From positions 228,139-292,138 of the forward strand of contig NZ_FONT01000003.1 in NCBI RefSeq assembly GCF_900113025.1: a stretch of 64,000 bases of DNA. The letters run 5' to 3'. Under the pieces are notes generated by a model that saw only the letters and a program-made list of their open reading frames with translations, searched no databases and had not been told where the DNA came from. The first letter of the stretch is position 1. Every line of letters begins with the position of its first letter. Shown piece by piece: positions 63,919 to 64,000 of this stretch. A program made the position numbers and the translations under genes. Source of the stretch: Alteribacillus iranensis. GTDB taxonomy: Bacteria; Bacillota; Bacilli; Bacillales; Marinococcaceae.

Positions 63919-64000
63919 TAACATTCATGGAGTGATGTCTAGCTCCAGCGCCTACTCGCTCGAGGTTCCTTCGGTCCGTCCATGGAAAGGGGAGAGCGCC
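63919..64000 (+). repeat. Dispersed tctagctcc-type intergenic repeat, cut by window end
   Basis: Starts taacattcatggagtgatg, continues tctagctccagcgcctac and tcgctcgagg. The first 32 bases are identical to those at 53464. It runs to the window edge and may continue. Confidence 0.7.

Overview
The window comes from a low-GC, spore-forming member of the Bacillaceae, probably a halophilic or alkaliphilic one. The evidence is strong AAGGAGG-type ribosome binding sites, a gerA/gerC/gerB germinant receptor operon, and gene order like Bacillus subtilis: yitT, yitU and yitV homologues close to argCJBD-carAB-argF, then fabHA-fabF, yjbA and trpS. Secreted proteins are strongly acidic, and there is a TRAP carrier and a sodium:solute symporter, which suits a salty habitat (inference).

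Layout. 1-6.3 kb: partial membrane protein, Nfu N-domain protein, cold-shock protein with a long leader, a lipoprotein with csaA, and a B12-binding-type radical SAM protein. 6.8-9.7 kb: a three-gene TrpX-like ABC importer. 9.8-12.6 kb: a fumarylacetoacetate hydrolase-family enzyme and a DUF3311/symporter pair. 12.7-16.5 kb: a non-canonical KamA-family radical SAM enzyme divergent from an aminotransferase/RpiR-regulator operon with two identical 22-bp operator-like repeats. 17.3-20.7 kb: a TAXI-type TRAP transporter. 21-30 kb: membrane and cell-surface genes, yitV, yitT, azlCD with its divergent XRE-cupin regulator, a GNAT acetyltransferase and yitU. 29.9-32.1 kb: ctaG, a SCO protein, and a thioredoxin-fold lipoprotein interrupted in frame by one TGA. 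32.2-32.65 kb: an eight-copy phased repeat array. 33-42.5 kb: the arginine operon. 42.6-46.1 kb: mnmH/selU and fabHA-fabF. 46-51.5 kb: an LCP protein, a DHH-CBS-nucleotidyltransferase fusion, yjbA and small membrane proteins. 52-64 kb: trpS, a glycosyltransferase with a TlpA/ResA-like protein, a cation exchanger under a yybP-ykoY (Mn2+) riboswitch, an NCS2 permease, the ger operon, an MFS exporter and a small heme-oxidase-like membrane protein.

The most striking finding is the gene at 31598-32098. Its single in-frame TGA lies exactly where the first redox cysteine of a CxxC motif would be (U-S-H-C). The TGA is followed by a hairpin that fits the bacterial SECIS pattern in distance and loop sequence. 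Ten kilobases away the same genome carries mnmH, the selenophosphate-dependent tRNA 2-selenouridine synthase. Together these point to an undescribed selenocysteine-containing lipoprotein in a copper/cytochrome-oxidase assembly cluster.

Other points of interest are the KamA-like enzyme lacking both lysine-binding aspartates beside a beta-amino-acid-type aminotransferase, the Mn2+ riboswitch on a CaCA exchanger, and two phased intergenic repeat arrays.
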